From NCBI RefSeq assembly GCF_007747655.1, contig NZ_CP036274.1, positions 6,076,001 to 6,140,000 of the forward strand: a stretch of 64,000 nucleotides of DNA. Direction: 5' to 3'. Both the position numbers and the translations under genes were made by a program. Of the stretch, positions 17,856 through 27,656 are shown in pieces. Source of the stretch: Anatilimnocola aggregata (GTDB taxonomy: Bacteria > Planctomycetota > Planctomycetia > Pirellulales > Pirellulaceae). Position 1 is the first letter of the stretch. Each line of letters begins with the position of its first letter. The notes beneath the pieces were generated by a model. The model saw only the letters and a list, made by a program, of their open reading frames with translations. It did no database searches and had not been told where the DNA came from.

Positions 17856-19045
17856 TAGATGATTCCAGGCTGCGAAACGTTGATGCCTTTGAGGGCCATC
17901 TTCAGGGCGTCGGGATTCGGGGCCACTTCAAAGGCAGTCGGGCGGTCAATCAAGTTGTCATCAATCAATTGCTTCAAACTCATGGTGAAATCTTGCATGC
18001 CGTCGGCAGCGCCAATGCGGATCGCGTCGGCCAGTTTATTATCCTGCGACTCAAGCACGATCTTCTTGATGATCGCGTTGAAGAGCATGATTTCGCAAGT
18101 CGGCACGCGCGGCACGCCGGGCTTGATCGACTTGAGGAGTTTTTGCGCAACGATGCCCTTCATGTTGAACGCGATCGCCGAGCGAATGGCCTTGTGCATC
18201 GCTTCGGGGAACAAGTCGAGAATACGACCAATGGTGGAAGGGGCTGAACTGGCGTGGATCGTACCGAATACCAAGTGGCCCGTTTCGGCCGCGTGAATCG
18301 CCGTCATGAACGTTTCTTCATCACGCATTTCGCCCACCAGCATGATGTCTGGATCTTCGCGGACTGCGTGCTTCATGCCGATCTTGAAGTCCTTCACGTC
18401 AAAGCCGACTTCGCGCTGGTTAATGAGTGCTTTGTCTTCGGAGAAAATGAATTCGATCGGGTCTTCCAGCGTGAGGATGTGAACTCGCTCGCGACGATTG
18501 ATAAAGTCCAGCATCGAGGCAATCGTCGTACTCTTGCCAGAACCCGTCACGCCGGCCAGCAGTACCATCCCTTGATCGTAGAAGCACAACTGCTCGATCG
18601 AGGCGGGCAAGTAGAGACCTTCGAAGTTCGGGATCTTGTTGCTGATGCGGCGGGCGACCATACCCATGCACCCGTTTTGTTGCAGCAAGTTCACGCGGAA
18701 CCGCCAGCGGACGCCATCGACATCGCAGCTGTGCGAAAAGTCGGCACCACCTTCATCGTCATAGATGCGGCGATTACGGTCGTTCATCATCGGCACAAGG
18801 AGCTTGGCCATCTCGATGCGCTCGATGTTCGGATGATTGAGCGGGCGCAGTTCGTTGCGCACGCGAATCATCGGCGGCCGACCGACTTTCATGTGCAAGT
18901 CCGAGCCTTCGAACTTCACCAGCGCGCGGAAAAACTTGTCGACTTCGAGATCGTGCGTCTCGACCGACATTTTTTTGATCAGGTCTTCGATCGACGGCGC
19001 GGCAGCGGGTGGTCCCGAAGGGGCCGGTGATGGTGAGTGACTCAT
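17855..19045 (-). CDS. pilT: PilT-type retraction/secretion ATPase
   Basis: A 396-residue hexameric ATPase of the PilT branch. Walker A GVTGSGKS is at 165-172, the Asp box LEDPIEF at 193-199, Walker B DIMLVGEMRD at 233-242 and the His box HLVFGTIH at 257-264, all intact. A proline-rich leader (1-18) precedes the PAS-like N-terminal domain. It overlaps the start of the degenerate GspE/PilB-like gene by one base (TAATG) and follows hisF. No pilin, PilC or secretin gene lies nearby, so the machine it drives is not shown. Confidence 0.92.
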   Translation of the reverse strand: MSHSPSPAPSGPPAAAPSIEDLIKKMSVETHDLEVDKFFRALVKFEGSDLHMKVGRPPMIRVRNELRPLNHPNIERIEMAKLLVPMMNDRNRRIYDDEGGADFSHSCDVDGVRWRFRVNLLQQNGCMGMVARRISNKIPNFEGLYLPASIEQLCFYDQGMVLLAGVTGSGKSTTIASMLDFINRRERVHILTLEDPIEFIFSEDKALINQREVGFDVKDFKIGMKHAVREDPDIMLVGEMRDEETFMTAIHAAETGHLVFGTIHASSAPSTIGRILDLFPEAMHKAIRSAIAFNMKGIVAQKLLKSIKPGVPRVPTCEIMLFNAIIKKIVLESQDNKLADAIRIGAADGMQDFTMSLKQLIDDNLIDRPTAFEVAPNPDALKMALKGINVSQPGII

Positions 19046-19074
19046 TTGCGTTTCCTCTTTGTTCAGTTCATTCC

Positions 19075-19148
19075 TGATGTCCGGAGGACAGAGGCCGGAG
19101 ATCAGAAAGCACTTTCCGATCTCCGACCTCTGTTCTTCTGACCTCTGA
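19075..19148. repeat. Imperfect inverted repeat between hisF and pilT
   Basis: The arms are about 35 bases each (19075-19109 and 19112-19148) with a 2-base centre; the inner 21 bases (CAGAGGCCGGAGATCAGAAAG) pair with only two mismatches. The right arm contains GACCTCTG twice. No T-tract follows, so it is not a classical terminator; it could be a dispersed palindromic repeat or an RNA-stability hairpin within the hisF-pilT spacer. Confidence 0.75.
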
Positions 19149-19149
19149 T

Positions 19150-19917
19150 CTACAGCCGGACGGGAATTCCTCGACTGGCCATGATTTCTTTCGTTTGACG
19201 AATGGTGAATTCACCGAAGTGGAAAATGCTGGCTGCCAAAGCAGCGTCCGCACGTCCCACTAGGATTGCATCGGCCAGGTGTTCGGGCTTGCCGGCACCA
19301 CCGCTGGCGACGACGGGAATCGAAACCGCGTCACTCACGGCTCGGGTAATTTCCAGATCGTAGCCATCTTTCGTGCCGTCGCAGTCCATGCTGGTGAGGA
19401 CGATTTCGCCGGCGCCGAGCGCCTCGACTTCTTTCGCCCAGGCCACAGCTTCCAGCCCTGTGGGAGTGCGGCCGCCATTGATATGCACTTCCCAGACTTC
19501 GCGGCCATCGCGCTGCACGCGTTTAGGATCGATGTTGACCACAATGCATTGATTGCCAAAACGCCGCGCCGCTTCGCGAACGAAGTTAGGATCCTTGCAC
19601 GCCGCGGAATTGATCGAGACCTTGTCGCTGCCGGCGTTGAGTAGGGAGCGAATATCGTCGATGGTCCGAATGCCACCCCCGACGGTCAGGGGCATGAAGA
19701 CTTGCTCGGCAGTGCGGCGAACTACGTCGAGCATGATCCCCCGCTGCTCGTGGCTGGCGGTGATATCGAGGAAGACCAACTCATCGGCACCTTCCTGCTC
19801 ATAGCGCCGCGCGACTTCGACGGGGTCACCGGCGTCGCGCAATTGCAGGAAGTTCGTTCCTTTCACGACCCGGCCCTGATTGACGTCCAAACAGGGAATC
19901 ACACGTTTTGCAAGCAT
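19150..19917 (-). CDS. hisF: Imidazole glycerol phosphate synthase cyclase subunit
   Basis: A 255-residue TIM-barrel cyclase converting PRFAR plus ammonia to IGP and AICAR in histidine synthesis. Catalytic Asp11 is in [13 protein letters not shown] and Asp130 in [12 protein letters not shown]; phosphate loops TVGGGIRT and [11 protein letters not shown] are present. The ATG at 19917 gives the canonical [12 protein letters not shown] start; 23 extra residues upstream are not family-like. Its glutaminase partner hisH is not in this window. Confidence 0.97.
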   Translation of the reverse strand: MLAKRVIPCLDVNQGRVVKGTNFLQLRDAGDPVEVARRYEQEGADELVFLDITASHEQRGIMLDVVRRTAEQVFMPLTVGGGIRTIDDIRSLLNAGSDKVSINSAACKDPNFVREAARRFGNQCIVVNIDPKRVQRDGREVWEVHINGGRTPTGLEAVAWAKEVEALGAGEIVLTSMDCDGTKDGYDLEITRAVSDAVSIPVVASGGAGKPEHLADAILVGRADAALAASIFHFGEFTIRQTKEIMASRGIPVRL

Positions 19918-20286
19918 GCACGAGTGGCCAAACGGGAGCGATGAGATTTGCCTGGCAACGTCGCGGCATAAAATGGCCCGCAACATTCCAAAAACCTACT
20001 CTAAACGCTGCTGCCACAAGGGTCAACGTAACGGCTGGCGGGCCTCGTCGCGGGAAACTTGAGCGACCAAGCCGCAACAACCAGCGCGACACCGAATCGC
20101 CCTGCTGCGGCGAAACCGAAGGTACGTCACGAAACTGCAAAAGGGGGGTGTCCAACAAAGCGGGCCTTAGTTGGACAGCACCGAGCGCAACTCTCGGGTT
20201 TCCGGCAGTTTGGTGTCCAACAATCGAGGGCATTGTTGGACGTTTAGGTTGCATTTTCTATGCACAATTGTGCCGCAAGTGCAGCA
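19918..20286. other. Intergenic region containing dihairpin repeat copy B
   Basis: These 369 bases between the dinB-like stop and the hisF start hold copy B of the dihairpin repeat and its G-run at about 20138-20241. No ribosome site or protein-like frame is visible. Confidence 0.6.
20138..20250 (+). repeat. Dihairpin repeat, copy B
   Basis: A leader GCAAAAGGGGGGT (20137-20149) is followed by hairpin 1 at 20150-20176 (GTCCAACAAA with one mismatch to its partner arm), a 38-nt linker, and hairpin 2 at 20215-20241 (GTCCAACAAT, loop CGAGGGC, ATTGTTGGAC, fully paired). The linker differs from that of copy D at only a few positions. The flank beyond GTTTAGG diverges from copies C and D, so this copy is truncated at the dinB-like gene side. 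Confidence 0.85.
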
Positions 20287-20796
20287 TTACCGCACCGGTG
20301 CTCGTCCCAAAAGTCGCCGGAGGACTCCGATTTGCCCGGCATGGAGCATTTCGTGACAGGAGCAGAAGAGGAGGGCTCCGTACTTCGTCGGATAGGCTGC
20401 GTACGGCATGTCGATAGGCTCGTCGAGCGTGGCAGCCGCGATTTGAGGAAGTTCGAGCAGTGCCTGCTGATAGACTCGGTCGAAGGTGTCGCGGATTTCG
20501 GCGATCGGCGGGTTCTTCGCTGGATCGGGCTCGGGAACCGTGCCGCGGCTGAACTGCTTGCGAAAGCTGGAAGTCATTAGTTGCAGGTCTTCGGGCTGGC
20601 GACCGCGTTGGCGGAACAATGCCAATCCATACTGGGCCATGGCTAAGTGCCCCAGTTGCCAGCCCAGATGGGTGGACGCGCCGGCTGGCATTCGAAACCA
20701 CTCGTCCGCTTGAATGTCGGCGAGCAGAGTTTCGACATATTCCCGCGCAAATTCAATTTGTTTGAGAGCCAAATCCAAGCGAGCATCCATCAACAT
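20287..20796 (-). CDS. DinB-family putative metal-dependent protein
   Basis: A 169-residue four-helix-bundle protein of the DinB/YfiT type. The expected three histidines are seen: one in HLGWQLGHLAMAQ (residues about 43-55) and two in SCHEMLHAGQIGVLRRL near the C-terminus. Many members are bacillithiol or mycothiol transferases, others are uncharacterised; the substrate here is unknown. AGGGGAG precedes the ATG at 20796, with a second in-frame ATG two codons later. Confidence 0.85.
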   Translation of the reverse strand: MLMDARLDLALKQIEFAREYVETLLADIQADEWFRMPAGASTHLGWQLGHLAMAQYGLALFRQRGRQPEDLQLMTSSFRKQFSRGTVPEPDPAKNPPIAEIRDTFDRVYQQALLELPQIAAATLDEPIDMPYAAYPTKYGALLFCSCHEMLHAGQIGVLRRLLGRAPVR

Positions 20797-21012
20797 TCAT
20801 CTCCCCTAAGTGAGGACCCAGCAAACGAGTGTCCGACAACTTGACTCTGCTATCATAACGAACTGAGAAAGATTGATCGGATGTTCGTTAAAACCTCCAA
20901 GTTTCGCCCTACCATTTCGCAAAAATGACCACGACTGCGGTAGCCCGACGACAACCCGAGGGATAAAATCTCCCACCCTGATCTGTTTACCTTGCGGAAA
21001 GTCGGCTTTGCA

Positions 21013-21648
21013 ATGAGTGCGCACGATGAATCCTCGTTCGGCGACGACGCGGAACTCTTGCGACTATTGAATCTCGCCAATCAAGGCGATACTACTTCTA
21101 TGGAGCAGCTATTCGAGCGGCTGTATCCTTATCTACTGCTGTGTGCACGCGAAGAGCTCGATTCTGACCTGCGGGCGAAAGTGCGCGAGTCTGATCTTGT
21201 GCAGCAGTCGTGCCTGGAGGCGCATCGCGATTTTCGCGAGTTGTCGTGCCACAATGTGCACGATTTGCTGCACTGGCTGGAGACGATATTGCGGTCGAAT
21301 GCGGCCGATTTGCGTCGGCGCTTCGAAGCCACTCGCCGCCACGGACTTGAACCGCAATTCTCACTCGATGACAGTGGTTCCGAACAAGCCCAGGATGCAA
21401 AACAGAATCTGCTCGACCAGCATCCGCTCGGCAGCGGCAGTTCAAGCGCCAAGGATTTGGAATTGGATGCGGCAATTTCCCGTTTGCCCGCCGAATATCG
21501 AGACGTGATTCTGATGCGCCACCGAGATAAACTATCGTTTGCCCAAATTGGCCAGCGAACCGAGCGAACTGCCGATGCCGCTCGCATGCTTTGGGCCCGA
21601 GCGGTGAAACGCTTGGAAGCCGATATGAACGGCCCGGAAAGCCAATAG
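21013..21648 (+). CDS. ECF-type RNA polymerase sigma factor (planctomycete kinase-linked group)
   Basis: A 211-residue group IV sigma factor. Region 2 is at about residues 15-95 with SDLVQQSCLEAHRDF and region 4 at about 150-200 with LPAEYRDVILMRH and FAQIGQRTERTADAARMLWARAVKRL. It is 60 bases upstream of a Ser/Thr kinase gene on the same strand, a pairing well known in planctomycetes. No anti-sigma factor is adjacent, so kinase-based control is likely. The ATG at 21013 is preferred; a TTG 21 bases upstream is also in frame. Confidence 0.9.
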   Translation: MSAHDESSFGDDAELLRLLNLANQGDTTSMEQLFERLYPYLLLCAREELDSDLRAKVRESDLVQQSCLEAHRDFRELSCHNVHDLLHWLETILRSNAADLRRRFEATRRHGLEPQFSLDDSGSEQAQDAKQNLLDQHPLGSGSSSAKDLELDAAISRLPAEYRDVILMRHRDKLSFAQIGQRTERTADAARMLWARAVKRLEADMNGPESQ

Positions 21649-21708
21649 CTTGCACCGTCAAACTGGTGGTGCCAGCAATCAACCTGATGCTGTGGGGAAT
21701 CTCACGCT

Positions 21709-24700
21709 GTGGATGATCACGACGAAACACCAGCCAGCTCACCTGCGCACGAATCGGTGTTGCCACAGTCGTCCATTTCGTCTGGCTCCACGGCAGCTGA
21801 CGATGCGACGATGGAAGATGCTACTATTGATAGTAGTTTTTTGCGACGCCTGGAGAAACGTTGGCCCACATCGAAGCTAGAGACGAAGCTCGGCCCCGCC
21901 CAGCCACTGCTTCAGCGGCTGGGGCGATTTGAAATTCGCCGCGAATTGGGTCGCGGGCGATTTGGCGTTGTCTTTCTCGCTTGGGATCCGCAGTTGCATC
22001 GGCATGTGGCGCTGAAGATTCCACAGTTCGATGCCGCGCTCGATCCTGACTTGCGCGAGCGCTTTCGGGGAGAAGCGAAAGCAGCTGGCTGCCTCGATCA
22101 TCCGGGCATCGTTTCCATTCACGACGTGGGGCAAAACTCCGGCATTGACTATATCGCCATGGCGTACATCGATGGGATGACGCTGGCCGAACGTTTGAAA
22201 GCCGGGCCGCTACCACCGCTCGATGCAGCGCGGTTAACCATCGGTCTAGCGGCTGCAGTGCAACACGCCCACGAGCAAGGGGTGATTCATCGCGACCTCA
22301 AGCCAAGCAATATTCTGATCGACAAGAGCGACCAGCCTCACGTGATGGATTTTGGTCTGGCGCGACAATTGTCGGAATCGGCAATGCGGGCAACTGCCAC
22401 TGGGCAAGTCCTTGGTACTCCTGCCTACATGTCGCCCGAACAAGCCACTGGCAAGAGCGATGTGGGGCCTCTCAGTGACGTATATGCCCTCGGCGTGATT
22501 TTGTACGAGGTCATTACTGGCCGGCCGCCCTTTCAAGCAGGCACATTCGCCGAAGCCATCGAATTCATCGTCAATCGGGATCCGCTGCCGCCGAGCAAGT
22601 TGATTCCTAAACTTCCACGCGAGTTGGACGCAATTACATTCAAATGCCTCGAAAAATCATCCTCCGCGCGTTACGAATCGGCTGCCGATCTGGCGGATGA
22701 CTTGCAGCGTTTTCTCGATGGCCGGCCAATTCGCGCTCGTGCACAAGGCTACGTGCAGCAATCCATTCGCTGGTGTCGAAAGTATCCCTCGCGCGCTCTG
22801 CTGCTCGTTACTGTTTTCATTGCGCTCGGCTTGCTCCTCACCACCGGCAGCATCTATTCTCGCTGGCAGTATGCCGATAAGTTGGCGAAAGAACAGCAAC
22901 AGAATGCAGCCACTGAACGGTACTACGCCACGGTCACGCGGGCCCGCAATTTAATCGCCCGCCGTACGCCAGATTGGACGAAAGTTGCTGAAGATCAATT
23001 GCGCGCCGCGATCGCGAACCAAACTCCCGTCGCCGATCCGCTCGAACTGCGTGCACTTGCCACGGAGTTTCTTGCCGGCTTCGATTTAAACGAAGTTGCG
23101 AATATCAATGCGGAGATGCTAGTCGAGCGAATTGCCTTCAGTCCCGATGGACAACTGCTCGCCGTGGGCGAATTGAAAGGGACGGCTACCTGCCGCGTGG
23201 TGCTGATCGATACGACGAGCCTCACGCCCAAGCACACTTTCACCATCGTCAATGTTGGGAGTAGTGTGACGCGACTTCTCGAAGGGGCCTCGCGCTGGCA
23301 GGAAGGAGTGCGCGAATTTGCCTTCAGTGGCGATAGTCGATATCTGGCTGTCGGCATGCGGTTCGGATCTATCTACTGTTATGATTTGCACAACCCCCAA
23401 CAGCCTCCCAAGCATCTTCCGATTGGCGACAGTCGTGAACTCTCGCGAATCAGGATGTCGGCTGACGGGCGTGCGCTGTATGCAATCACAAAGAAAGATG
23501 ACTCGCTGTTGCATTGGCCCGACTGGCGAAACGATTCGAAGGCAAGGAGCACAATCCCCGATAAATCGCTGAGTATGGCGGTTGCTGCGAGTGGGGAAGC
23601 GGTGTTTGTGCAGAGACTGAGCTCCAACGAATTGCGCATGTTTGACAGCCGGCTGCGACCACGTACCTGGTACCCGCCACTTTGTAGCATGCTCAAAGGA
23701 ATTGAACGGGATCTAGCAACCAATGACGATGGCAGCTTGTTGGCGGGGGCGTCGGACTACGGTCTATGTGTTTACGAGACGGCCGGTGGCGTGATCGCTC
23801 GCCACATCCAGGCCGACACCGTGGGCGATGAACCGGTGGCCAGCGAACTTTTTATTTCCGCCGATGGTCAGTTGCTGGCCGGTTATTCGGATCGGGGTTT
23901 TGTCCGACTCTTCGATATCTCTAATGGTCGCCAACTTATTCGTCTGACTCTCGACAAGCACGATTGCCAGGATGTTGCGCTCGATCCCCAGAAGCGCTGG
24001 TTGGTGGTGGCCAACGATCGCCAATTGAGTTTTCGCAAGATTCGCGAGTCGAGAGTCTGCCGTGCAATTACGAACGCAGCGCAGAGCGTGAACGACATGA
24101 ATTTTTCGCCCGATGGAAAGTCGCTGGCCTGTGCTTGGTACTCCGGTGGTATCCACGGTACCTATCTCAACTCGTTGACGACGTTCGACTGCGAAACCAG
24201 CCAACCGCTCGCAACATTCTCGGGGGGCTTCGACTCGGCTGGCTTTTCGCTCGACTGGCCGCTGGTAGCCTGGCGACCGAATGGGCAGGAACTGGTGTGG
24301 AAAAGCAACTTTGGCACAGTGGTCTGTGGAACGGTCGGTTTGCACTCGACGGAACGCTTTTTTCCACTGCCATTGCAGGGGCCGGTGGTGCCGATTGAAT
24401 TTGAAATCACGGAACTGAACGGCGCGCGCCGAGGTGCGACGAAACAGGCTCCTCTAATCGCGTTAGAAGAAAACGATTCGCACCGAGTGTGGACCGTTCA
24501 GCCGAACAGTCAAGAGCTTCGTTTCACGGGTGCCCTGAAGTCGGCGTTGAGGCCCAATAAGCAAGCCGGCACACTGTTGTTCTTGATGAAGCTAGATGCT
24601 GCGTATGCCGACGAGCCACCATTTACGTTCAGCAGAATCGGCGCAAGAGAGCCCGTCAACGTTTATCTTCCAACGCGTAATCTAAAGGGTCAGTCGGCGG

Positions 24701-25515
24701 ATTATCAGTGGTTCTCGGTCGACTTGCAGGCCAATGATTTGCCGCTGAAGGAGCTGAACTTGAAGCTAACACCCACCAGCAATCTACGCTCGTTTGCAAT
24801 TGCCAGCATCCATTACGTAGCGCTCAATCTGGAATCACACCCGACCTCAGGAAAGATCTCGGCCGAACCGTTCAATCAGTTGACGTTCAATACCACAGGA
24901 GATCGTTTGTGGGGAACCATCAACGACGAAGTTCGTTGCTGGAGTTATCCGGAGTGTAAGCTTCTCACTCGCTGGACCAACCCCAGCCATTTTTTAACGG
25001 GAGCAGGCAATCAACGGAGTCTGGCCGCAGGAACGAACGGGACATTGGCCGGGACTCGGGATGGGCGCGTGCATTGGCTCAATCCACAGACCGGAACCTC
25101 CGATGCTTCCTGGCCTGGGCCCGGCAGGGAGACCGTCGTGGTTGCCTTGTGTGAACCTGCACAACTGGCACTAGCAGCTGCCGAGAATGGCAAAGTTCGC
25201 GGCATTCGCGTGCCTACGGGGGCGATCTTGTTTGATTTGCCCGCGCACCAAGACGCCATCACGGCAATGGCTGCCACACCCGATGGAGCCACGCTCGTTA
25301 CCGCGTCGGCCGATCGAGAGCTAAAGATCTGGCACCGCGGCGGCGACGGATTCAAGCTCTTCACTCAGCTGCCAGATACTTCGTCACCCACGAGCGTGCT
25401 CAGGATATCGTCCGATGGTCGTTACCTGGCAGTGCTTGGCAGAGCCACCGCTTGCGTGGAGCTGTGGGACCTGAAGCATTTGCAGACCGAACTGGAATCG
25501 ATGGGAATTCCGTAG
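21709..25515 (+). CDS. Ser/Thr protein kinase with transmembrane segment and WD40-like propeller
   Basis: A 1268-residue protein from a GTG start. The kinase domain spans about residues 74-345: glycine loop LGRGRFGVVF, Lys103 in ALKI, HRDLKPSN (Asp196), DFG (214-216) and SPE. A transmembrane segment follows (LLLVTVFIALGLLLTTGSIY, about 365-385), then about 850 residues of WD40/YVTN-like repeats marked by FSPDGQLLAVG, FSGDSRYLAVG, FSPDGKSLACAW and TPDGATLVTASADRELKIW. Topology predicts a cytoplasmic kinase and an external sensor propeller. It follows an ECF sigma gene, suggesting a kinase-sigma pathway. Confidence 0.93.
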   Translation: MDDHDETPASSPAHESVLPQSSISSGSTAADDATMEDATIDSSFLRRLEKRWPTSKLETKLGPAQPLLQRLGRFEIRRELGRGRFGVVFLAWDPQLHRHVALKIPQFDAALDPDLRERFRGEAKAAGCLDHPGIVSIHDVGQNSGIDYIAMAYIDGMTLAERLKAGPLPPLDAARLTIGLAAAVQHAHEQGVIHRDLKPSNILIDKSDQPHVMDFGLARQLSESAMRATATGQVLGTPAYMSPEQATGKSDVGPLSDVYALGVILYEVITGRPPFQAGTFAEAIEFIVNRDPLPPSKLIPKLPRELDAITFKCLEKSSSARYESAADLADDLQRFLDGRPIRARAQGYVQQSIRWCRKYPSRALLLVTVFIALGLLLTTGSIYSRWQYADKLAKEQQQNAATERYYATVTRARNLIARRTPDWTKVAEDQLRAAIANQTPVADPLELRALATEFLAGFDLNEVANINAEMLVERIAFSPDGQLLAVGELKGTATCRVVLIDTTSLTPKHTFTIVNVGSSVTRLLEGASRWQEGVREFAFSGDSRYLAVGMRFGSIYCYDLHNPQQPPKHLPIGDSRELSRIRMSADGRALYAITKKDDSLLHWPDWRNDSKARSTIPDKSLSMAVAASGEAVFVQRLSSNELRMFDSRLRPRTWYPPLCSMLKGIERDLATNDDGSLLAGASDYGLCVYETAGGVIARHIQADTVGDEPVASELFISADGQLLAGYSDRGFVRLFDISNGRQLIRLTLDKHDCQDVALDPQKRWLVVANDRQLSFRKIRESRVCRAITNAAQSVNDMNFSPDGKSLACAWYSGGIHGTYLNSLTTFDCETSQPLATFSGGFDSAGFSLDWPLVAWRPNGQELVWKSNFGTVVCGTVGLHSTERFFPLPLQGPVVPIEFEITELNGARRGATKQAPLIALEENDSHRVWTVQPNSQELRFTGALKSALRPNKQAGTLLFLMKLDAAYADEPPFTFSRIGAREPVNVYLPTRNLKGQSADYQWFSVDLQANDLPLKELNLKLTPTSNLRSFAIASIHYVALNLESHPTSGKISAEPFNQLTFNTTGDRLWGTINDEVRCWSYPECKLLTRWTNPSHFLTGAGNQRSLAAGTNGTLAGTRDGRVHWLNPQTGTSDASWPGPGRETVVVALCEPAQLALAAAENGKVRGIRVPTGAILFDLPAHQDAITAMAATPDGATLVTASADRELKIWHRGGDGFKLFTQLPDTSSPTSVLRISSDGRYLAVLGRATACVELWDLKHLQTELESMGIP

Positions 25516-25669
25516 CACTCGTTCTGTTGGAAGTTTCGCTCGCCTGAAATGTATCTGGAGTCGGCGCTTATCGACAGCAAGCCGAATTGACATGACAGGC
25601 GGCTCTGCGGACGATTGAGGTAGTTGTGGCGATTCGCCGCGCTCGTCAGTCCCGCGAAGGATCGGTTTT

Positions 25670-27082
25670 ATGCCGTTACGGAATCTCTCGGTCGTTTTTC
25701 TGGCAATGCTCATTTCGGTCGCCTGTTATCGCACTGCCAGCCGCAATCGCTTCGTAGGCACATTGGCCGAGGCGATGAACCTGGTCGTCGAAAACTACGT
25801 AGACGAAGTCGACGATCGCAAGCTGTTCGAAGGAGCCATGGAAGGGATGATCGACGAGCTCGATCCCTATTCCAAATACACCACGCCGGACGAACTGCCG
25901 AAGTTTCAAGAATCGATCGGCCAGGAGTTTCCCGGCATTGGCATTGTGGTGGAACTGGACGAAAAAGAAAAACGCCTAAAGGTCCGCAGTCCCATCCCCA
26001 AGTTGCCGGCATTTATGGCGGGACTCAAGGCGGGTGACATCATCCTGAAGATTGACGGTCAGGATACGGCCGACAAATCACTCGAAGACTGCACCAAGAT
26101 GATTCGCGGCGAGGAAGGTACCCTCGTCAAACTGGAGATCAAGCGCGCCAGCGAAGAAAAGCCGCTGACCTTCGAAGTGCAGCGGGCGAAGATTCCGATC
26201 GAGTCAGTGAAGGGTGACCGTCACGACGCAGCCGGCGAATGGATTTTCAATCTGCCTGGGCACGAGCGGCTCGGTTATGTGCGCATCGTCAGCTTCGGAG
26301 AGCGTACGGTCGACGAACTGAAAACTGCGCTCGAAACATTTGGTCCCGGCGCAAAAAAAATCGATGGGCTGATTATCGACCTGCGCGGCAATGCCGGGGG
26401 CCTGTTAACCGCCGCAGTCGGCGTGTGCGATGCCTTTTTGGACACGGGGCTCATCGTCAGTACACGCGGCCGCAATAAGGTAGAACTCGAAGCCCACAAT
26501 GCTCGGTCGGACCTGGCGATTCCCAAAAACTTGCCTGTAATAGTGCTTGTTGACGGTTTTTCGGCCAGTGCCAGTGAGATCGTCGCCGCTTGCTTGCAGG
26601 ATCATGACCGAGCCATGGTGGCCGGGCAGCGTTCGTGGGGCAAAGGGACCGTGCAAAAGGTTTATATGCTAGAAGGAAATAAGAGTGCCCTGCGGCTGAC
26701 ATTTGCCACCTACTGGCGACCGAGCGGCAAGGACATTCATAAGCGACGTGATGCCAAAGACACTGATGATTGGGGCGTGCGGCCCGATGAAGGACTCGAA
26801 GTACTGATCAGCAAAGAACTGCAAGAGAAGCTCTACCAGCAGCGGGCTGAACGAGACGTTTCGGCCGTCGAAGGAATGGAACCAGCGGATTCAAAGCCAG
26901 GTAAGAGCGAGCCGCCGAAGGCAGAAACGAAGAAGCCCGATTCAGAAGACTCGACTCCCGTGCCACCGATTCCGGAACCAGAGCCCGAAGGAGACACCAC
27001 CGGCAAAGCGCCCGTGGAAGATCCACAACTTCAGCGCGCAATCGAGTTCTTCGCGAAGCTCAAAGCCAAAGGGGCGGCCTGA
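25670..27082 (+). CDS. C-terminal processing protease, S41 family
   Basis: A 470-residue CtpA/Prc-type periplasmic protease. An N-terminal signal or anchor (residues 5-20) with a Cys at 19 could be a lipobox-like site, followed by a PDZ domain (about 85-170) and the peptidase core. The nucleophile is Ser300 in SASASE and the base Lys325 in SWGKGT, 25 residues apart as in Prc. The C-terminal 70 residues are Pro/Glu/Lys-rich. It converges on rsfS; a small unpaired-T hairpin (CTGCGG/CCGCAG, 27087-27105) lies between. Confidence 0.93.
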   Translation: MPLRNLSVVFLAMLISVACYRTASRNRFVGTLAEAMNLVVENYVDEVDDRKLFEGAMEGMIDELDPYSKYTTPDELPKFQESIGQEFPGIGIVVELDEKEKRLKVRSPIPKLPAFMAGLKAGDIILKIDGQDTADKSLEDCTKMIRGEEGTLVKLEIKRASEEKPLTFEVQRAKIPIESVKGDRHDAAGEWIFNLPGHERLGYVRIVSFGERTVDELKTALETFGPGAKKIDGLIIDLRGNAGGLLTAAVGVCDAFLDTGLIVSTRGRNKVELEAHNARSDLAIPKNLPVIVLVDGFSASASEIVAACLQDHDRAMVAGQRSWGKGTVQKVYMLEGNKSALRLTFATYWRPSGKDIHKRRDAKDTDDWGVRPDEGLEVLISKELQEKLYQQRAERDVSAVEGMEPADSKPGKSEPPKAETKKPDSEDSTPVPPIPEPEPEGDTTGKAPVEDPQLQRAIEFFAKLKAKGAA

Positions 27083-27121
27083 AGTGCTGCGGTCAGTGGC
27101 CGCAGATCGTTACTAGCAGAA

Positions 27122-27508
27122 CTACTTCCACGCGACCGGCTGAGCAGCTGACCAGAGGTCTTCCAGGCGGTAGTATTCGCGAGTCTTTTCGTCGAATAGA
27201 TGGACGACAACGGTGCCGAAGTCGATCAGCAGCCAGGGGCTGTCCTGATAACCTTCTTGCCCGAAGCGACCACAGGCCATTTCCTTTTGCAGCACGTCAT
27301 CGATGGCGTCAGCCATTGCCCGCAACTGACGTTGGCTGGAACCCGTGGCGACCACGAAGTAATCGAAAATCGGTGCCTGGTCGCGCATGTCAAGGATGAC
27401 GACATTCTTGCCGGCATTATCTTCAGCTGCCCGCGCAGCGGCGGTCGCGAGTGAAAAACTGCGGGTTGGACTTGGACGCGATTCGACCTGGCTCACAGTG
27501 CTGGCCAC
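27122..27508 (-). CDS. rsfS: Ribosomal silencing factor
   Basis: A 128-residue RsfS/Iojap protein that binds L14 and blocks subunit joining in starvation. The conserved core reads DMRDQAPIFDYFVVATGSS, RQLRAMADAIDD, GYQDSPWLLIDFGTVVVHLF and REYYRLEDLW. Length is typical. In many bacteria it sits next to nadD, which is not the case here. Confidence 0.95.
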   Translation of the reverse strand: MASTVSQVESRPSPTRSFSLATAAARAAEDNAGKNVVILDMRDQAPIFDYFVVATGSSQRQLRAMADAIDDVLQKEMACGRFGQEGYQDSPWLLIDFGTVVVHLFDEKTREYYRLEDLWSAAQPVAWK

Positions 27509-27656
27509 GGCAACTCCTGGAAACTGAGAAATCGACAGCTATCTAACTCCTAATTCTACTCTGGTTAGAGCAAAAAACCATGACCTGGGTTCAGGCTAGC
27601 CGACTGCTTCTCAAATTAGCGGAATTCAATGCGGATTTTGGGCAGGAGCACCTTCA

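Noticed and set aside
18254-19030. 258-residue plus-strand frame over pilT
   Set aside because: Antisense shadow of an intact PilT ATPase.
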